This document shows, piece by piece, positions 59,702 to 64,000 of a DNA stretch of 64,000 bases (positions within the stretch are counted from its first letter, which is position 1; the number at the start of each line of letters is the position of its first letter). Source of the DNA: Adineta vaga (Eukaryota; Rotifera). Location: NCBI GenBank assembly GCA_021613535.1, contig CP075496.1, forward strand, positions 744,001 to 808,000, given 5' to 3'. The notes under the pieces are model-generated. The model saw only the letters and a program-made list of their open reading frames with translations. It was not told the DNA's origin and did no database searches. A program made the position numbers and the translations under genes.

Positions 59702-62160
59702 TATGACACAAGGAATAAAAACAATATTTTTTCATTCAAATTTAATCTATCTATACTATGACCACAAGAAATATAATAGATTGCTGTTTTTTCCTACTAC
59801 GCTGTTAAGATATTTCATATGTCGTCTTCTCTCTAAATTTCTCTTTCATTAAATGTATTTTAGTTTACTTTCATAGTTTTTGTCTACTATTCCATGTTAT
59901 ATACTTATTTGTAATTATATCTAAATAGTTCACATAAATTCTCAAATATGTTATAGCATAATTCTATACAGTCAATGTTCGAATAATAGTACTTGTGGAT
60001 TGTTTTCCTATGCCAGGTGCTGCGAATAATATTAGTGTTTTTGCATTTCTATGGAAGCCTTGTTCTCATCTCGTACAATGGGAATCATCATAGGATTGTT
60101 TGAATTCAAATTATATCTGTGTGCATCATTCTCTATGCAATAAATCACCAGTTTGTTATCCTGTATTCATAATGAACGAAACTTTGTGTAGTAGATAGAT
60201 TCAATCGTTGAATAATGTATTAATCAACGAAAGAAGATCAAATAATTGTTGGTGGAAATGGATTGAGACAAGAGTCAAATCAGTTGGATTGGATAATCTT
60301 ATTTGATTTAGAAAGACATCTTTATATTAGTGAATAGCAGAATCATTGAATCCAAAAATTTGATTGAATTTTTTAATGAAAGATTCGGTAGAAAAACATT
60401 TGTTTTTCTTGTTCTAAATCAAATCTTGTCTGTGAAGAAAAATATTTCATAAATGAATTCTTTTTTCAAAATAATAATTATTCATTATAATCAGTATGAA
60501 TAAATGATAAAAGTTTTGTTTAGATTATGATGAAACGTTCTAAACTGATAAATTTTAAGAGACTTTCTCTAAAAAAAACGAGAATATAATCGAAAGATTA
60601 ACAAATCGATTTCGATATGATTAATTATTTAAAAAAAAGACAAATAGTGTTTTCAATAAAAAATTTGGTCCTATTCCACACTGAGACCGGCTTCGCATGT
60701 TTATTTTTGTTCTTTTCTATTCTCTTTACATTTTTGATATTTCAATGTGTCAATACAAATAATAGATATTTTCCAGCAATCCACATGGAATTAGACTCCA
60801 CAAGAAAAAAAATCTCGATTTCGAAGCCCCACACACCTAGATTCACCCAAGGTGTGCCAGGTTGCCCATTGAACTCCTAAGTCATTTATAATGACCCAGC
60901 CACACAAGAAGATTTGTGCTAAATTTTACGAAAAAGCAGCGCACGACATCTTGTAAGTCCTTAAACATTCAGTTCTGATTGATGAAGCGCGTTCGTAAGC
61001 AAGTACACCGCGATTTAAGCAAAACGCGGTTATTAGCATCCACATCGCGGTGTGATATTCTTTGATACAGTTCGGTTTACAGAATGGAATATGACAATTT
61101 CGGCAATAAAATCTTGTAGCACTTCGATTTTTCCAGCTTCATTGTATGACTGCAGACAAAACAACGTTTTTCTTAACATTATCTCCGAGGATAAAAGCCA
61201 CAAAAATGACGAACAGTTAAACGCATTGAACAATCAATTGATGGTGTTTGTTTCGTTTGTGGCAGCATTCATCCATATTCTTGAATGAGTTCTCGAGCAA
61301 GCTAAAAACGAAAGGCTGAAAGTTCGAGATTTTCTGGATTTTTCGTAGTGTACATAGAATAAGAGCTCCGCATAGTGATATCAAAGGTTCAAATGAAAAT
61401 AAGAAAAAAGAAAATACCGATTATAATACGAACGTTTAAAAATACATTCGCAACATTTGCGTCGAAGAGATATGAGCAAAAAACTCGGATTCGTACGCAT
61501 AGGAACATATGAAATCCCAATGGCACTTTAAAAGAACCTTTCGACTCGAAGAATTCTTGAAATGCACATAAATATATCGACAAATATCATCTTTAATAAA
61601 TATTTAGTTACTATCAAAAGTTATGAGAGAAAAATTCTGTTTTTTTTATACCATTTCGTTTGATGATTCAAAATATTTTTTTCTTCTCCCCTATCCTACA
61701 CAAAGCCCTACTGTGCTTCGTTTTACATGTATCGAGGTATCGAATTTAGTGTTAAGAAAAAACAAGCGAGATAGAATAAAATTTAAATGTCAAAAGATGT
61801 ATCTAATTGGATGAAGAAAGAAATCTCATATTACAACACATTTATCAATATATTTATTTTATTTTATCTATTACATGATATAGCAAATTTTGATTTTACC
61901 CACAGTTCTATCAGGATATAAATATCATTTGAATACTACAGATATTCACATACACAGATACCTATCATATTCTTTTAACAAAGGTAAGTTTAGATGTTAT
62001 TTTCTGCTTATGTGTCGTTTTTAATATTGATTCTTCTGTAAACTACGATAGGTTTCTTAGGATAAAATAGACATAAAATGATGGTAGAGAATACATGTAT
62101 AGTTGTTGATTTTGAAAAACATTATATTGTCAACATTATCACAGTTCTTCCATTTATGAA
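59702..62160. other. Gene-poor region, nothing convincing
   Basis: Several short frames exist but none has family features or matching splice sites. A hairpin-capable pair CACCGCGAT/ATCGCGGTG lies at about 61008-61052. Confidence 0.5.
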
Positions 62161-62164
62161 CTTT

Positions 62165-62365
62165 GGATATAGTGAGTCCTTTTTGTGTACTCAAAAAGTG
62201 AGTACACTACTAGAATCGGTCAGTGTGTCCGGCCGGCCGTCTGTTTACACGATAACTCTTGAAAAATATAAGCCATTCGGTCAATTTTTTTTCTCACAAT
62301 TGTCCCATCAATATCTCGGTCCACTTCGAAGATGAGGTCGATTGGTCAAGAAACGGCTGTGTTAT
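62165..62365 (+). repeat. Interspersed repeat, copy 1
   Basis: Starts with the palindrome GTGTACTCAAAAAGTGAGTACAC. The following bases (AGAATCGGTCAGTGTGTCC, GATAACTCTTGAAA, AATATCTCGGTCCACTTCGA, GAGGTCGATTGG) align with 62950-63125 as a diverged direct repeat about 185 bp long. Confidence 0.75.
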
Positions 62366-62949
62366 CGTAAAAACATTAATAATTGATCAGGTCATCCCTC
62401 AGGGGGACTAGAGGGATTTACAAAAGAATTTTTTTAACTATTATTTAATATTATATTAATATAATTTATTATTAATTTACTTACTACATATATCAGTATA
62501 GTCAGTTTTATGAGGGCTACAGAGTCTTCAAGTCCCATAATATGGGGGTACTCTTGGGTCCTCATATGCTGTACTACGGCAACTGACTAAATAAGCGTCT
62601 ATACCGATGTAGTTAGATGATAGAATGCGTTGAATTAATAAGGCGGTAACATCTACGCTATAGCAGAATGTTATGTTTACTTCCAAAAGTGAAACTGACT
62701 GAGGATCGATTTTTATCGAATCGTCTGTAAAATTCATCCTCGAGCACACTAAGGAACCATCCTTTGAATCCTGCAAGTGCCGTTTTTTTGTCTCATAGGA
62801 CGGGACAAGGAGTTAGCTCCTACGATTCTGTTTTTCTCTATGCGTAAAAATTAATTTATTGTTTAATTGACAAGCTTCAATTGAACAGTCAAAGTATCAC
62901 CAACATGTTATTGACAACAGATATGAAATGTCGAACTTTTTCTAGTATA

Positions 62950-63125
62950 TGGAAAAAGTGAGGGTTTTAGTAGAATCGATCAGTGTGTTCATCCATTCGT
63001 TCGTTTATATGACAACTCCTGAAAGACTAATTCAGTTGAGATGAAGTTTTCTGCAGAGTGTTGTCGCGTAAATATCTCGTTCGACTTCGATGATGAGTCT
63101 GATTGGGGGAGCTATTGTTGAGTTA
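62950..63125 (+). repeat. Interspersed repeat, copy 2
   Basis: A diverged direct copy of 62165-62365 (AAAAAGTGAG, AGAATCGATCAGTGTGT, GACAACTCCTGAAAG, AATATCTCGTTCGACTTCGA). It is followed at 63192-63222 by ACATAACTTTCGGATAAAAT CCGAAG, a motif similar to the inverted ends near 141-170 of the window. Confidence 0.75.
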
Positions 63126-63257
63126 TTGAAAAAATACTGATATTTCTTTATGACTTGCCTATATTTTTTATCTCATACACTTTTTGCAGTACACATAACT
63201 TTCGGATAAAATCCGAAGTTTCCGCATTTATTTCTGTTTGTTTTAGTTATCGATACA

Positions 63258-64000
63258 ATGATATTATTCAAGTTCTTCTGTATATTGGTCTGGTTATATC
63301 AGATTAATGGTATCGCTCTTGATGTGAAATCAGGACCAGAAAAGTTAAGTTTAAATAACAGTGTGTTTAACAAAGAAATATTGACACAATTCAATTATCA
63401 TGGTAATGAAGTTTATGTTTATGGTGCTGTGTCAAACAACATCAAGAATAGTGATGCGCCTGGGAAATGGACTTTCTATTATGTACCACTTATGATACCA
63501 ATAAATAATAATCGTTCAGAAGACAAATGGATATATACAGTAGAAAATGATGTTAGAATCAAATTAATGTTAGGTAACAATGAAATTAAAGAATTAGCAG
63601 AAAAAGAAATCATCAAGAAATATGATCCAAATATAACTAAATATTCACAATCATGGGTTATTGCTCCATTAATGATTGATTCTTTAACAGCTTATATTGT
63701 TCGAAAAATAAATTCACCTATTAAAAATGTTTATCCTTTCAAAATTGAAAATCCAGATGGATTGGAAATAGAATTTCGATTTCAATGTTCATCAGAAATA
63801 CTTGCAAAAAAAATTAAAAAAAAGATTATTAATGAGATTTATGGAATTGAAGTCATATTTTATTTTGCTGGTTCTCGACAAGTAACAATTAATGCAATTT
63901 CATTCACCGGTGAAATTTTGAAGGCTATAATAAGTCGAACAGTTGCCGATGGTGGTAAAAGCAATATTAAATATATACAACGTAATCAAAGAGCAGCATT
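63258..64000 (+). CDS. Secreted protein of unknown family, 3' end outside window
   Basis: An open frame from ATG 63258 runs without a stop to the window edge (247 codons). Residues 1-20 are a signal peptide (MILFKFFCILVWLYQINGIA) with likely cleavage before LDVKSGPEK. The visible part has NEVYVYGAVSNN, WTFYYVPLMIPI, SQSWVIAPLMIDSLTAYIV and IEVIFYFAGSRQVTINAIS; it is mostly beta/alpha mixed with few cysteines. No family was recognised. The pyrimidine-rich TGTTTTAG at 63238-63246 could be an acceptor in the 5' UTR. Length and C-terminal domains cannot be judged. Confidence 0.75.
   Translation, partial: MILFKFFCILVWLYQINGIALDVKSGPEKLSLNNSVFNKEILTQFNYHGNEVYVYGAVSNNIKNSDAPGKWTFYYVPLMIPINNNRSEDKWIYTVENDVRIKLMLGNNEIKELAEKEIIKKYDPNITKYSQSWVIAPLMIDSLTAYIVRKINSPIKNVYPFKIENPDGLEIEFRFQCSSEILAKKIKKKIINEIYGIEVIFYFAGSRQVTINAISFTGEILKAIISRTVADGGKSNIKYIQRNQRAA

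Noticed and set aside
60617-61288. Several short frames in the gene-poor region, one with a hydrophobic stretch
   Set aside because: No homology that I recognise, no coherent exon structure, and base composition of non-coding DNA.

Overview
The window looks like nuclear DNA of a small-genome metazoan, most probably a bdelloid rotifer (Adineta- or Rotaria-like). It is very AT-rich. Genes are close together and split by many short GT-AG introns, mostly about 45-80 bp. Clear animal orthologues (whirlin, NOVA, TTC7, Nup88, Rh ammonium transporter, glycogenin, a nuclear receptor) sit beside an ADP-ribosyltransferase-like/TPR protein of a type I know from rotifers, two bacterial-looking peroxiredoxins and a fungal-looking mannosyltransferase. 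The taxonomic call is inference from gene content and style. No rRNA, tRNA or CRISPR was recognised.

Region 1 to 25.4 kb is a rearranged duplication zone. A module made of gene X (unknown), a VIT/VWA protein and glycogenin is present in several partial copies. Copy A (about 1.67-5.07 kb, +) has an X remnant, an intact VWA gene and a glycogenin 3' stub. Copy B (5.47-6.72 kb, inverted) has a good X and a truncated VWA. Copy C (12.0-18.1 kb) has a decayed X, a frameshifted VWA and an intact glycogenin. A further tandem copy (22.5-25.4 kb) has only scraps of VWA and glycogenin but an intact ECI2, while the ECI2 belonging to copy C (20.5-21.1 kb) is a deleted pseudogene. Two members of one DNA-transposon family with GGTCGACCAATCC-type inverted ends sit in this zone. 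One interrupts a RING-finger pseudogene at 10.9 kb; the other abuts the ECI2 pseudogene. An F-box gene lies between copies B and C.

Region 25.4 to 59.5 kb is ordinary gene-dense DNA: whirlin-like PDZ protein, a membrane protein, a hydrophilic coiled-coil protein, Rh transporter, a type I membrane protein, a claudin-like protein, a three-repeat protein, NOVA, TTC7 (short at the N-terminus), a nuclear receptor, a four-TM protein, two tandem peroxiredoxins, a small unknown ORF, NUP88 (with a frameshift), an ART-like/TPR protein, a DUF4590 (ERICH3-like) protein and an OCH1-like GT32 enzyme.

Region 59.5 to 63.2 kb is gene-poor and holds a 227-bp mariner-type MITE and diverged interspersed repeats. 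From 63.26 kb a secreted-protein gene runs off the window.

The genes are not an operon. The informative biology is duplication, inversion, gene conversion and decay of the X-VWA-glycogenin-ECI2 block, plus candidate horizontally acquired genes.
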